Shown here: piece after piece, positions 1-8,777 of the stretch | Layout: the number at the start of each line of letters is the position of its first letter | Position numbering within the stretch: position 1 is the first letter of the stretch | Source: Thermasporomyces composti | Lineage (GTDB): Bacteria; Actinomycetota; Actinomycetes; Propionibacteriales; Actinopolymorphaceae | Length of the DNA stretch: 64,000 nt | Reading direction: 5' to 3' | Assembly (NCBI RefSeq): GCF_003386795.1 | Contig: NZ_QTUC01000001.1 | Span: forward strand, 1,116,001-1,180,000 | Notes under the pieces: model-generated | The model's input: the letters and a program-made list of their open reading frames with translations, nothing else | Told to the model about the DNA's origin: nothing | Databases searched by the model: none | Made by a program: the position numbers and the translations under genes

Positions 1-480
1 CATGAACGTCGTCACACCGTCGATGTCACACGCGATGTCGTCCGGCACGACGAGCGTGACCTGGGCGAGGCCCACCTGCAGGTCGAGTGTCACATCCATG
101 GGGAGCGCCGCCTCCGTGAAGTCGAGCGTGACGCTGCCGAGGACGGCGCGGACCCGCAGGCGTGGCGGCACGAGCCAGCGTCCCTTGATCTTCCGGTCGC
201 TCAGGACGGCGGTGATCTCGTCCTGACCGATCCGTACGAGCCCGACCTCGCGGTCGGGTCCGGCGGCGTTGGGAAGATCGGCGGTGAGCAGCGCTAGCTC
301 GGCGTACGTCTTCGCCGAGAAGGCGCGTTCCAGCCGCTCCTCGAGCTCGGTGAGGTCGAGCCGGCCTTCGGCCGCCGCCTGGCGCAAGACGGCGGCGGTC
401 TGCTCCCGATCGGCGTCACTCGCGCGAAGGTTGCCGGCACCTTCGGCCGGCCACCGTTCTCCGCCGCCTATGGACATCAT
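1..480 (-). CDS. DUF1707 domain protein (C-terminus outside window)
   Basis: The complementary strand reads from ATG 480 to the left edge with no stop, so the C-terminus lies outside the window. After a short leader the protein has the DUF1707 signature: LRASDADREQTAAVLRQAAA followed by a helical EGRLDLTELEERLERAFSAK segment (about residues 18-57). A beta-rich stretch then resembles the cell-wall-active-antibiotic-response/DUF2154 fold (SVTLDF, VGLAQVTLVVPDDI). DUF1707 is an actinobacterial domain of unknown function, often in small proteins beside membrane segments. An AGGAG ribosome binding site lies 10 nt before ATG 480; ATG 477 is also possible. Membrane topology cannot be judged from this fragment. 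Confidence 0.8.
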   Translation of the reverse strand, partial: MMSIGGGERWPAEGAGNLRASDADREQTAAVLRQAAAEGRLDLTELEERLERAFSAKTYAELALLTADLPNAAGPDREVGLVRIGQDEITAVLSDRKIKGRWLVPPRLRVRAVLGSVTLDFTEAALPMDVTLDLQVGLAQVTLVVPDDIACDIDGVTTFM

Positions 481-575
481 CGCGCTGCTGCTCCTGTCGT
501 CGTGCGGGTCTCGCCCTCCCCGCGCCTCGAAGCCGCCGGTCGCTCCCCTGCGTCCGAGCGCAGTACCGAGGCTAG

Positions 576-947
576 CCCACCTCGATCAGGGCGGTCGCTG
601 ACGCCGACGCTCGTCCACGCAAGCGGTACGCGATCACCGACGCGGGCGTGAGCGACGTCGAGGAGTGGCTGCGCACGTCGGAGAACCCCGAGCCGTACCT
701 GAGAGCGTCCTCTACACCAAGTACACCAAGGTCGTGCTCGCCCTGCTGTCCGGCCGGAGCGCCATCGACGTGCTGGACATCCAACGCGCCGCCCACCTGC
801 GGGTCATGCGCGAGTGACCCAGCGCAAGGCCAGCGGCGACCTCGTCGACCAGCTGATCTGCGCCTGTTCCACCTCGAGGCCGACCTGCGGTGGCTGGAGC
901 TCACCGCCGCCCGTCTCGACCAGCTCGCCAAGGAAGTCACGGCATGA
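576..947 (+). pseudogene. PadR-family regulator remnant, multiply frameshifted
   Basis: The C-terminal two thirds of a PadR-type repressor can be read only by changing frame three times. The order is: RKRYAITDAGVSDVEEWLR (to about 700), then LESVLYTKYTKVVLALLSGR through AAHLRVMRE, then TQRKASGDLVDQLI, then LFHLEADLRWLELTAARLDQ to a TGA at 945-947. The breaks look like single-base losses near 700, 820 and 862, none in a homopolymer. The N-terminal winged helix is missing; the readable frame stops at a TAG at 573. The final ATGA overlaps the next broken gene, as in intact PadR-ABC operons. This is a decayed regulator, not a functional gene. Confidence 0.8.
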
Positions 948-1671
948 CCAGCACGTCGCTCGACGAGCCCGCCGCAGGCGGCCCGCCGCTCCTCGAAGGC
1001 GTCGGCCTGCGCAAGACCTTCGGACAGACACCCGCGCTCCACGATGCCGCTCTCCAGGTACGCGAGAGCGAGATCGTCGCGGTGATGGGGCCCTCGGGCT
1101 CCGGCAAGTCCACCTTGCTGCACTGCCTCGCCGGCATCCTGCTGCCCGACGAGGGCCGAGTGACCTACGCGGGGAGAGATCTCAGGTCACTGTCGGACAA
1201 GGAGCGCAGCGCGCTTCGCCGCACCGACTTCGGCTTCGTCTTCCAGTTCGGCCAGCTCGTCCCGGAGCTCACCTGCCTCGAGAACGTCGCGCTCCCGCTG
1301 CGCCTGGGCGGCATGCGTCGCCGGCAGGCCGAACGCGTGGCGGCCGGATGGCTGGACCGACTGGAGGTGTCCGACGTCGCGAACAAGCGACCCGGTGAGG
1401 TGTCGGGAGGCCAGGGGCAGCGCGTGGCCGTCGCGAGGGCACTCGTCACGAACCCACGCGTGATCTGGCGTTCGCGCTCGTGGTGGCCGGGCTGACCGGT
1501 CTCGGCATCGGCGGCGCGCTGCTCTGGCTCGTCGAGTACCCGGTCGCGTTCGACTGGCCCTGGACCCTCACGCTCTGCGGGGCCGCAGCCGTGGCCGTCC
1601 TGGCCGTCACCGCCCTCACCCTTCCCGCTCTCTGGCGCACGACCGAGGCCGACGGACTGCGGACCGAGTAG
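944..1671 (+). pseudogene. ABC exporter remnant: ATPase N-terminus joined to permease C-terminus
   Basis: From ATG 944 the sequence encodes a LolD/MacB-type ATPase with Walker A GPSGSGKST, the Q-loop FVFQFGQLVPELT and signature VSGGQGQRVAVARALVTNP. It breaks off just before Walker B and stops at 1495. From about 1463, in another frame, comes the end of an FtsX-like permease: a hydrophobic segment VVAGLTGLGIGGALLWLVEY, a second one (AAAVAVLAVTALTLPALW) and a stop at 1671. The simplest reading is an internal deletion that removed the rest of the ATPase and nearly all of the permease. The ATPase start overlaps the PadR remnant by ATGA, so one resistance-type operon has decayed here. Confidence 0.82.
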
Positions 1672-1798
1672 CACAAGGAGGCTGCCGCCTGAGGAACGCG
1701 CGCAGGCGTCCTGCCCTGGCCGATGACGAGGGCGGCCAGGGCAGGCGTCGTGATCTCCGTCACTCGCGCCTACGAGGATGAGCGCAAGAACCGCGATA

Positions 1799-1815
1799 TG
1801 TTGATGCAATCAACA
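1799..1815. promoter_or_regulatory. Perfect inverted repeat upstream of citrate synthase
   Basis: TGTTGAT-GCA-ATCAACA, arms of 7 bp with a 3-bp spacer, lies 58 bp before the citrate synthase start. A TTGACA that could be a -35 box begins at 1816, directly after it. This is the form of a dimeric regulator's operator. The cognate protein is unknown; the HTH-bearing citrate synthase next door is one candidate. Confidence 0.55.
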
Positions 1816-1873
1816 TTGACAACCTCTCGCCTTGACGACGACAGTCCTCTCGTCCACGGGAGGAGAGGACTGC

Positions 1874-3058
1874 ATGTCGCCCACCGCAGCGAACGAGCGC
1901 CCAGATCTCATCACCGTTCCACCGGGCCTGGCCGGCGTCGCCGTCACCGACACCGCCCTCGGCGACGTCCGAGGGCGAGAGGGCTTCTACCACTACCGCC
2001 AGTACTCCGCCGTCGAGCTGGCTGAGCGACGCACGGTCGAGGACGTGTGGCACCTGCTCTTCGAGGGTGAGCTGCCGGATTCCCAGCAGCGGGACGCCTT
2101 CCTCGCCACCGTCGCGCCGCTGCGTCACCTCCAGGAGGACGTGCGAGCCGTCCTGCCGGCGATCGCGCGGGCGAGCGCCACACCCCTCGAGGGCTTGCGA
2201 ACCGCGCTGTCCTTGGTCGGGTCAGGCATGCGCCCGTGGTGGGACCTCGACGAGACGGCCCGGCGCCGGGACGCGCTCCTCATCTGCGCGCAGGTGCCCA
2301 CCCTGCTCAGCGCACTGCACCGGCTGGCACACGGCCAGGAGCCGGTCGAGCCTCGTGACGACCTACCGTTCGCCGCGAATTACCTGTACATGCTCAGCGG
2401 TTCCGAGCCGGAACCGCGCCACGTACGTGCGGTCCAGCGCTACCTCGTCTGCACCATCGACCACGGCTTCAACGCCTCGACCTTCACCGCGCGGGTGATC
2501 GCGTCCACCGGCGCGGACATCGCGGCCTGCGTCATCGGCGCGATCGGCGCGCTGTCCGGCCCGTTGCACGGCGGCGCCCCGAGCCGCGCGTTGGAGGCGT
2601 TGGACGCCATCGGTACGCCGGACCGGGTCGAGGCGTGGGTACGGGAGCGCCTCGCGGCCGGCGACCGGATCATGGGCTTCGGCCACGCCGTCTACCGCAC
2701 GGAGGACCCGCGTTCCCGGCTGCTGCGCACCACCGCCCAGGAACTCGGCGGTGAGCGGGTCGAGCTCGCTGTCGAGGTCGAGCGTCGGGTCGTCGAGCTG
2801 CTCGCCGAGCTCAAACCCGGTCGCGAGCTGCGCACGAACGTGGAGTACTACGCGGGGGTGGTGATGGAGCAGTGCGGCATCCCGCGCCCGATGTTCACGC
2901 CCACGTTCACGTCGAGCCGGGTGATCGGCTGGTGCGCCCACGCGCTGGAGCAGGCGCGCGAACGCAAGATCATCCGGCCCGCCGCGCGGTACGTCGGGCC
3001 TCCTCCCCCGCAACCGGTGCCGCCGCTTGAGGAGACCGGCGCGGCGACCGACGTCTGA
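1874..3058 (+). CDS. Citrate synthase family protein (citrate/2-methylcitrate synthase)
   Basis: The 394-residue protein should condense acetyl-CoA (or propionyl-CoA) with oxaloacetate at the entry of the TCA or methylcitrate cycle. Seen motifs are HGFNASTFTARVIAST, the first active-site histidine in GPLHGGAPSRALEAL (about residue 232), the second in MGFGHAVYRTEDPRSRLL (about 277), and a C-terminal CoA/closing segment ending RYVGPP. Where the family usually has a catalytic Asp (NxDxxxG), this protein has Glu in NVEYYAGV. ATG 1874 follows GGAGGAGAGG at good spacing; a TTG at 1832 would add 14 unsupported residues. It is convergent with the HTH-citrate synthase. Citrate and methylcitrate activity cannot be told apart here. 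Confidence 0.88.
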   Translation: MSPTAANERPDLITVPPGLAGVAVTDTALGDVRGREGFYHYRQYSAVELAERRTVEDVWHLLFEGELPDSQQRDAFLATVAPLRHLQEDVRAVLPAIARASATPLEGLRTALSLVGSGMRPWWDLDETARRRDALLICAQVPTLLSALHRLAHGQEPVEPRDDLPFAANYLYMLSGSEPEPRHVRAVQRYLVCTIDHGFNASTFTARVIASTGADIAACVIGAIGALSGPLHGGAPSRALEALDAIGTPDRVEAWVRERLAAGDRIMGFGHAVYRTEDPRSRLLRTTAQELGGERVELAVEVERRVVELLAELKPGRELRTNVEYYAGVVMEQCGIPRPMFTPTFTSSRVIGWCAHALEQARERKIIRPAARYVGPPPPQPVPPLEETGAATDV

Positions 3059-3105
3059 CCAGCGGTCCTCCAACCCGCGCGACGCTCGTGACCGGCCGTC
3101 CCCAG

Positions 3106-4308
3106 TCAGGTCTCGGGTCGCGGCCCGACGTAGAGGGCCCGTGGCCGGAAGCGCATCCGGTGCGGGTACTCCTCCAGGGCGTGGGCGATGTGCCCGGCGA
3201 TCCGCCCGAGCAGGAAGATCACCTCGCCGGCACCTTCCGTCAAACCGAGCTTGACAGTCAGGGAGGCGAGCGCGAGGTCGATGTTCGGTGCCGGTCCGCC
3301 GTGGCGACCGACCACGCTCACCAGCTCCTCGACGATCGCGTCGACCGGCCCAGGCCCGCCGGCGGCTCGGACCACGTCGAGCAGGACGTCGGCGCGCGGG
3401 TCGCGGTCGGTGTAGACCGCGTGCCCGAAACCCGGCACTCGCTCGGCGCGTCGGAGTCGCTCACCCACGAGACGAGCGACGTCGGCGGGATCGTGGGCCT
3501 CGCGCAGCAGCGCCTCCACCGCGGCCGACTGGGCGCCGTGCAGCGCGCCGCCGCCCACACTGAGCCCGGTGAGGACGACGAGGTACGGGTCCGCCCACAC
3601 CGACGCCGCCACCCGAGCCGCCAATGTCGAAGCGGCGAGCTCGTGGTCAGCGAGCAGCACGAGCGCAGCGTCGAGCGCTCGGACCTCGCCACGTTCGGGA
3701 ACCCGGTCCGCCAGCCGTGACCACAGCCGCTCCGCGATCGTCGGACCGGGCGCCTGGTTGCGCGCGGGAAGACAGTCGACGATGCCCGCGACGAGCGACC
3801 GAGCCGTCGCGGCGACGGCGGCGGGTCGGCGATCGTCCCGTACGGGATCGGTGGCGGCCAGCGCCGCGACGATGACCCGGATCCGATCGATGGTGCGCGC
3901 CTCCGCCGGGAGCGCCTCCTGCGCCCGCCGCCCTACCTCCACCGCGGACGGTGCCGCCTCCCAGGGACCGTTCGCCGGCGCCGCCCACAGCAGCTCCGCC
4001 ACCTCCTCGAAGTGGCGGGTCCGGGCCAGCTCGGTGACGTCCTCGCCGCGGTAGTACAAGGCCCCGGCGGGGTCGAGCAGGGTGAGCTCGGTGTCGACGA
4101 CGACCTCCAGGGCGCCGGCCCGGCCACCCTGACGGTGGCGCCGAGCCAGACGTTCCACCTCGATCCGGTCGAATCGCGACGACCGCCGGTCCGCGCCACG
4201 ATGGCGGGTGAGCATGCCCCGGCTCACGTAGGCGTAGATGGTCTCGGGCTTCACCCCGAGCAGCTGCGCGGCCTGCCGCGTGGTCAACCAGCGTGGCGAC
4301 TCACTCAC
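3106..4308 (-). CDS. Citrate synthase-like protein with N-terminal helix-turn-helix
   Basis: This 400-residue protein begins with an excisionase/MerR-like HTH (LTTRQAAQLLGVKPETIYAYV, residues 8-28, then SRGMLTRHRG and RFDRIEVERLARR). A citrate synthase fold follows from about residue 65. All three catalytic positions look intact: His in GGGALHGAQSAAVEALL, His in PGFGHAVYTDRDPRADVLL, Asp in PNIDLALASL. It ends RALYVGPRPE, like its neighbour. The fused HTH suggests DNA binding, perhaps self-regulation or control of the convergent citrate synthase; that is inference. Its start is 51 bp from the divergent fumC start, so the three genes probably form one TCA-related locus. Confidence 0.85.
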   Translation of the reverse strand: MSESPRWLTTRQAAQLLGVKPETIYAYVSRGMLTRHRGADRRSSRFDRIEVERLARRHRQGGRAGALEVVVDTELTLLDPAGALYYRGEDVTELARTRHFEEVAELLWAAPANGPWEAAPSAVEVGRRAQEALPAEARTIDRIRVIVAALAATDPVRDDRRPAAVAATARSLVAGIVDCLPARNQAPGPTIAERLWSRLADRVPERGEVRALDAALVLLADHELAASTLAARVAASVWADPYLVVLTGLSVGGGALHGAQSAAVEALLREAHDPADVARLVGERLRRAERVPGFGHAVYTDRDPRADVLLDVVRAAGGPGPVDAIVEELVSVVGRHGGPAPNIDLALASLTVKLGLTEGAGEVIFLLGRIAGHIAHALEEYPHRMRFRPRALYVGPRPET

Positions 4309-4347
4309 ACAGGCAACCTCATCACACGGTCGCGCCTGGCCTGGTCA

Positions 4348-4353
4348 TAGAGT
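4348..4353 (+). promoter_or_regulatory. Leaderless-type -10 box of fumC
   Basis: TAGAGT is followed after 6 nt by the fumC ATG at 4360, and no Shine-Dalgarno sequence lies between. This is the TANNNT-to-start spacing typical of leaderless actinobacterial transcripts. No clear -35 box is visible. Confidence 0.5.
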
Positions 4354-4359
4354 CGGGCC

Positions 4360-5754
4360 ATGGTCGACGAGCAGAACTTCCGGATCGAACGCGACACGAT
4401 GGGCGAGGTGCGGGTACCCGCCCACGCGAAGTGGCGAGCGCAGACCCAGCGGGCCGTCGAGAACTTCCCGATCTCGGGCCACACCCTCGAGAGCACGCAC
4501 ATTCGAGCGCTGGCCCTCATCAAGGCCGCAGCGGCGAAGGTCAACGCCGAGCTGGGTGTGCTCGACCCCGACGTGGCCAAGGCCATCCAGCAGGCCGCCG
4601 CCCAAGTCGCCGCCGGTGCGCACGACGACCACTTCCCGATCGACGTCTTCCAGACCGGCTCGGGCACCTCGAGCAACATGAACGCCAACGAGGTGATCGC
4701 CACGCTGGCCAGCGAGGCGCTGGGACGGCCGGTTCACCCCAACGACCACGTCAACGCCTCCCAGTCGAGCAACGACGTCTTCCCGTCGTCCATCCACATC
4801 GCCGCGACGGACGCCGTCGTGAACCTCCTCATCCCCGCCCTCGAGCACCTCGCGGAGGAGCTCGAGCGGAAGGCGGAGGAGTTCGCCGACGTGGTGAAGT
4901 CGGGACGCACCCACCTCATGGACGCCACGCCCGTCACGCTCGGGCAGGAGTTCGGCGGCTACGCCGCGCAGGTGCGCTACGGGATCGAGCGACTCCAGTC
5001 CACCCTGCCCCGCGTGGCGGAACTGCCGCTCGGTGGTACGGCCGTCGGCACCGGCATCAACACCCCGCCCGGGTTCGCCGCGAGAGTCATCGCCGAGCTC
5101 GCCGAGGTGACCAAGCTGCCGCTCACCGAGGCCCGCAACCACTTCGAGGCGCAGGGCTCGCGTGACGCGCTCGTCGAGCTCTCCGGCCAGCTGCGCACCA
5201 TCGCCGTCGGCCTCTACAAGGCCGCCAACGACATCCGGTGGATGGGGTCCGGCCCGCGCACCGGTCTCGCCGAGATCAACATCCCCGATCTCCAGCCGGG
5301 CTCGAGCATCATGCCGGGCAAGGTCAACCCGGTGATCAGCGAGGCGGTCCGACAGGTCGTCGCCCAGGTCGTGGGCAACGACGCGGCGGTGGCCTTCGCC
5401 GGGTCGCAGGGCGACTTCGAGCTGAACGTCATGCTGCCGGTGATGGCGCGCAACCTGCTGGAGTCGATCCGGCTGCTGACCAACGCGAGCCGGCTCTTCG
5501 CCGACCGTCTGGTCCGCGGCATCACCGCCAACGTCGAGCGGTGCCGCGAGTACGCGGAGTCCTCCCCCGCCATCGTCACCCCGCTCAACCGCTACATCGG
5601 CTACGAGAACGCCGCCAAGGTCGCCAAGCAAGCGCTGGCGGAGCGGAAGACCATCAAGCAGGTCGTCCTGGAGCAGGGCTACGTGGAGCGCGGCGAGATC
5701 ACCGAGGAGCAGCTCGACAAGGCACTCGACGTCATCTCCATGACGCATCCGTAG
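4360..5754 (+). CDS. fumC: Class II fumarate hydratase
   Basis: The 464-residue enzyme catalyses reversible hydration of fumarate to malate in the TCA cycle as a cytoplasmic homotetramer. Diagnostic segments are [16 protein letters not shown] (substrate binding), the B-site and helix region [40 protein letters not shown] with the catalytic His, and the superfamily signature [17 protein letters not shown] (about residues 317-333). Length is normal for class II fumarases. The start has a leaderless-type promoter and lies back-to-back with the HTH-citrate synthase gene, so fumarase and citrate synthase may share regulation. Confidence 0.96.
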   Translation: MVDEQNFRIERDTMGEVRVPAHAKWRAQTQRAVENFPISGHTLESTHIRALALIKAAAAKVNAELGVLDPDVAKAIQQAAAQVAAGAHDDHFPIDVFQTGSGTSSNMNANEVIATLASEALGRPVHPNDHVNASQSSNDVFPSSIHIAATDAVVNLLIPALEHLAEELERKAEEFADVVKSGRTHLMDATPVTLGQEFGGYAAQVRYGIERLQSTLPRVAELPLGGTAVGTGINTPPGFAARVIAELAEVTKLPLTEARNHFEAQGSRDALVELSGQLRTIAVGLYKAANDIRWMGSGPRTGLAEINIPDLQPGSSIMPGKVNPVISEAVRQVVAQVVGNDAAVAFAGSQGDFELNVMLPVMARNLLESIRLLTNASRLFADRLVRGITANVERCREYAESSPAIVTPLNRYIGYENAAKVAKQALAERKTIKQVVLEQGYVERGEITEEQLDKALDVISMTHP

Positions 5755-5778
5755 CGACACGCCCTCGCCAAGAAGGAC

Positions 5779-5802
5779 GCGCCCGTCGGCTGGGACGGGC
5801 GC
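5779..5802 (+). terminator. Hairpin after fumC
   Basis: GCGCCCGTC-GGCTGG-GACGGGCGC, a perfect 9-bp stem with a 6-nt loop, begins 25 bp after the fumC stop. There is no T-run, which is usual for GC-rich actinobacterial terminators. Confidence 0.7.
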
Positions 5803-5929
5803 GGGAGCCGCGACGCTTGGGGCTCGGGGCGACGGTTGGCTCGTCCCGAGCCCGACCGCACGACCGGTTCCGTCCTTCGATCACCGGGCGATCCTCGCGA
5901 GCCGGCCCCTAGGTTAAGGTGGCTGGTCG

Positions 5930-6697
5930 ATGATCGCGCCGACCTCTGGTATTCCTGCCCCAGAGCTGCCCGCGGGAGTGCGTCCGTCTGGAAGCCCGCC
6001 GTACTGGAAGCCAGGCGAGCAGATCTGGTGGCGTTACCTGCGGCCGCTGAGCCGTCGTCCGGACGCCTCAGCCGCCGCGCCGATCGCGAGTACACCGACG
6101 GACTCGTCTCGACTCGGCAGCGCCATCAGCTCGGTCCGGCCGATGACGGTGGTGCGCGACGACGCCGAGGGGCTGGTCGCCTGGTTGGCGCCGCAGACCC
6201 CGGTGTTGCGATCCGTGCTCGCGGATGGCAGCGACCTGCGGTCGATCCCGGTGAGCCCGGAGCGGTTCAGCGCCCCACGCGCGGTCAAGCGGGACGTCTG
6301 GCACGGAGGCGGCATCCTCAAGATCGCGCCGACGGGCGTGCCCTGGTCGGCCTGGGTGTTCTGGGACGACGACGGGTCCCACCGCAACTGGTACATCAAC
6401 CTCGAGCAGGTCCACCTGCGGGACGACAAGAACGTCTACACGCGGGACCACGTCCTCGACCTCGTGGTGACTCCCGACCGGCAGGTGATCTGGAAGGACG
6501 AGGACGAGCTCGCCGCCGCGCTCGAGGCCGGCACGTTCACGCCCGAGGACGCCGAGCGGTTCGAAGCCGACGCCCGGGCGGTGGAGAAGCTGGTCGCGCG
6601 GTGGGCGTCACCCTTCTGCGACGGCTGGGAGAGCTGGCGTCCCGATCCTTCCTGGCCGATCCCCGACCTGCCCCCTGGCTGCACCGCCGACTACTAG
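5930..6697 (+). CDS. DUF402 domain protein
   Basis: The 255-residue protein has a DUF402 core in its second half: SAWVFWDDDGSHRNWYINLE, then VYTRDHVLDLVVTPDRQVIWKDEDEL, and a helical C-terminus ending near WRPDPSWPIPDLPPG. DUF402 relatives (FomD-like, some nucleoside diphosphatases) bind divalent metal through Asp/Glu/Lys clusters, and the DDD and KDEDE runs fit that. The N-terminal 90 residues look like the substrate-side beta sheet, starting with a PPYWKPGEQIWWRY motif. An AAGGTGG ribosome binding site lies 7 nt before ATG 5930. The substrate is unknown. The stop codon sits inside a tandem 17-bp repeat. Confidence 0.85.
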   Translation: MIAPTSGIPAPELPAGVRPSGSPPYWKPGEQIWWRYLRPLSRRPDASAAAPIASTPTDSSRLGSAISSVRPMTVVRDDAEGLVAWLAPQTPVLRSVLADGSDLRSIPVSPERFSAPRAVKRDVWHGGGILKIAPTGVPWSAWVFWDDDGSHRNWYINLEQVHLRDDKNVYTRDHVLDLVVTPDRQVIWKDEDELAAALEAGTFTPEDAERFEADARAVEKLVARWASPFCDGWESWRPDPSWPIPDLPPGCTADY

Positions 6698-6731
6698 GCA
6701 CCGCCGATGACCAGGCACCGCCGAGCCACCG
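6681..6731 (+). repeat. Three tandem 17-bp units across the DUF402 stop codon
   Basis: GCACCGCCGA recurs at 6681, 6698 and 6715, exactly 17 bp apart, with diverged 7-bp tails. The DUF402 stop TAG (6695-6697) closes the first unit. Repeats of the same kind overlap the stop codons of greA, yczR and msrA. Confidence 0.85.
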
Positions 6732-6754
6732 ACGGCGCTGGGCGACCGATGCGA

Positions 6755-6769
6755 CCCGGCGCGGCCGGG
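6755..6769. terminator. Short GC hairpin between convergent genes
   Basis: CCCGGC-GCG-GCCGGG lies between the convergent DUF402 and sugar-transport ATPase genes. The 6-bp stem could end transcription in either direction; there is no T-run. Confidence 0.45.
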
Positions 6770-6779
6770 CGCTGCCACA

Positions 6780-7955
6780 CTAGCTCACCGCGGCGGACGA
6801 GAGCGCCAGGTTCGCTCCGGTCCGTGGGTCGAACAGGTGCATGCGCCTGACGTCGACCCAGAAGCGCGCCCGCTGGCCCTCCTGGATCCGGCTCGCCGGA
6901 TCCAGCGAGATGATCAACTGCGGATGCGCCGCCTCCATGTCGAGCTCCTGGGCGAGCGCCTCCACCTGCGCCCGAATCTCCGGCGGAGACTCGTAGGGCA
7001 CGTAGGCGAACTGCTCGTTCCCCAGCCACTCGGTCACGTCGACCGTCGCCTCGAAGGTCTGCCCGAGCTCGAGCTTGCCGGCCTCGACGTACTCCGCGTC
7101 CTCGAAGTGGCCCGGTCGAAGGCCCGCGATGAGCAGGCGGCCTTCGACCTCGTCGGGGTCGACGCCTTGAGGCACCGGCACGGTGCAGAACGGGAGCTCG
7201 ACCTGGCCGCCGCTGACCCGAGCGGGCAGGAGGTTCATCGGAGGCGCACCGATGAACCCAGCGACGAAGAGATTGACCGGGTTCTCATACAGCTCCCGGG
7301 GTGTGGCGCACTGCTGCAAGGTTCCCTTGCGCAGGACGGCCACGCGGTCGCCCAACGTCATGGCTTCGGTCTGGTCGTGGGTGACGTAGACCGTCGTGGT
7401 GCCGAGCCGCCGCTGCAGCCGAGAGATCTCGGTACGCATCTGCCCACGCAGCTTCGCGTCGAGGTTCGACAGCGGCTCGTCGAACAGGAACGCCTGCGCG
7501 TCACGGACGATCGCCCGCCCCATCGCCACCCGCTGCCGCTGGCCGCCGGAGAGCTGACTCGGCTTACGTCGCAGCAGCTCCTTCAGCTCCAGCATCTCCG
7601 CCACGTGCTCGACGCGCTCGGTGACCTCGTGGTCCGGTCTCTTCGCCAACCGTAGCGGGAACGCGATGTTCTCGAACACGGTGAGGTGCGGGTAGAGCGC
7701 GTAGTTCTGGAACACCATCGCGAGGTTGCGCTCACGCGGCGCCATCTCGTTGACGCGCACTCCACCAATGCGGATCTCGCCTTCGGTGATGTCCTCCAGT
7801 CCCACGATCATCCGAAGCAAGGTTGACTTGCCGCAGCCCGAGGGACCCACCAGGATCATGAACTCGCCGTCGGCGATGTCGAGGCTCACGTTGTTGACGG
7901 CGGGTTCACCGTCGCCGTAGCGCTTGACGACGTTGATCAACTCGATGGCTGCCAT
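6780..7955 (-). CDS. Sugar ABC importer ATPase (UgpC/MsmK type)
   Basis: The 391-residue ATPase powers a carbohydrate importer from the cytoplasmic face. Motifs in order are Walker A GPSGCGKST, Q-loop VFQNYALYPHLTVFEN, signature LSGGQRQRVAMGRAIV, Walker B AFLFDEPLSNLDAKLRGQM and the switch His in YVTHDQTEAMTLGDR. A C-terminal TOBE/OB region (about 240-391) is typical of MalK/UgpC proteins that can be shared among importers. It is last in the minus-strand operon after the binding protein and two permeases. Clustering of the ATPase with a single sugar system suggests a dedicated rather than a shared ATPase. Confidence 0.94.
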   Translation of the reverse strand: MAAIELINVVKRYGDGEPAVNNVSLDIADGEFMILVGPSGCGKSTLLRMIVGLEDITEGEIRIGGVRVNEMAPRERNLAMVFQNYALYPHLTVFENIAFPLRLAKRPDHEVTERVEHVAEMLELKELLRRKPSQLSGGQRQRVAMGRAIVRDAQAFLFDEPLSNLDAKLRGQMRTEISRLQRRLGTTTVYVTHDQTEAMTLGDRVAVLRKGTLQQCATPRELYENPVNLFVAGFIGAPPMNLLPARVSGGQVELPFCTVPVPQGVDPDEVEGRLLIAGLRPGHFEDAEYVEAGKLELGQTFEATVDVTEWLGNEQFAYVPYESPPEIRAQVEALAQELDMEAAHPQLIISLDPASRIQEGQRARFWVDVRRMHLFDPRTGANLALSSAAVS

Positions 7956-7961
7956 GGCGCA

Positions 7962-8777
7962 TCAACCCTTCACTGCGCCGGAGGTCAGGCCGGCGACGAT
8001 CTTGCGCTGGAACAGGAGGACGAGCACGATCACCGGGATGGTGACGACGACCGCGGCCGCGGCGATCGCAGCCGTGGGCTGTTCGAAGAAGGACTCACCC
8101 GCGAAGAACGCGAGCGCAGCGGGCACAGTGCGGGCCCGATCGGACGCGGTGAGCGAGATACCGAAGACGAAGTCGTTCCACGCGAAGAAGAACGTGAGGA
8201 TCGCGGCGGTGAACACGCCGGGCGCCGCGAGGGGCACGATCACCTTCCGGAACGCCTGCCAAGGCGTCGCGCCATCGACTTGCGCGGCCTGCTCCATCTC
8301 CCACGGGATCTCGCGGAAGAACGCCGACAGGGTCCAGATCGACAGCGGCAAGGTGAACGACAGGTACGGGATGATGAGCCCGAGCCACGTGTCGTACAGC
8401 CCGAGGCTACGCCACATGTCGAACAGCGGCGGGACGAGCGAGATCGTCGGGAACATCGCGATCGCCAACGCCATCGACAACACCAGCCGCTTGCCGCGGA
8501 AGCGCAACCGGGCGATCGCGTAGGCCGCCAACGTGGCGAGGACCACCGACACCACCGTGGAGATGAGCGAGATGCCGATGGAGTTGCGCAAGGCGCTCAC
8601 GAACAGGTCGGTGTCGAAGACCGTGCGGTAGTTGTCCAGCGTCCACGTCGCGGGGAAGAACTGACGGTCGCGGACGTCGGCCTTGAGCGACAGGGAGAGG
8701 ATCCACACGACGGGGAAGAGCGTGTAGAGGACGATCAGCGCCCCCGCGACGCCCCACAGGACCTTGCGCCACCTCAT
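7962..8777 (-). CDS. Sugar ABC importer permease (MalG type)
   Basis: The 271-residue inner-membrane protein has about six hydrophobic segments, starting with [20 protein letters not shown]. The cytoplasmic EAA loop [20 protein letters not shown] (about residues 185-204) docks on the ATPase. C-terminal [10 protein letters not shown] is characteristic of MalG-like permeases. It overlaps the upstream permease gene by 4 bp and lies 6 bp before the ATPase, so the three genes are translationally linked. The substrate cannot be read from this sequence. Confidence 0.93.
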   Translation of the reverse strand: MRWRKVLWGVAGALIVLYTLFPVVWILSLSLKADVRDRQFFPATWTLDNYRTVFDTDLFVSALRNSIGISLISTVVSVVLATLAAYAIARLRFRGKRLVLSMALAIAMFPTISLVPPLFDMWRSLGLYDTWLGLIIPYLSFTLPLSIWTLSAFFREIPWEMEQAAQVDGATPWQAFRKVIVPLAAPGVFTAAILTFFFAWNDFVFGISLTASDRARTVPAALAFFAGESFFEQPTAAIAAAAVVVTIPVIVLVLLFQRKIVAGLTSGAVKG

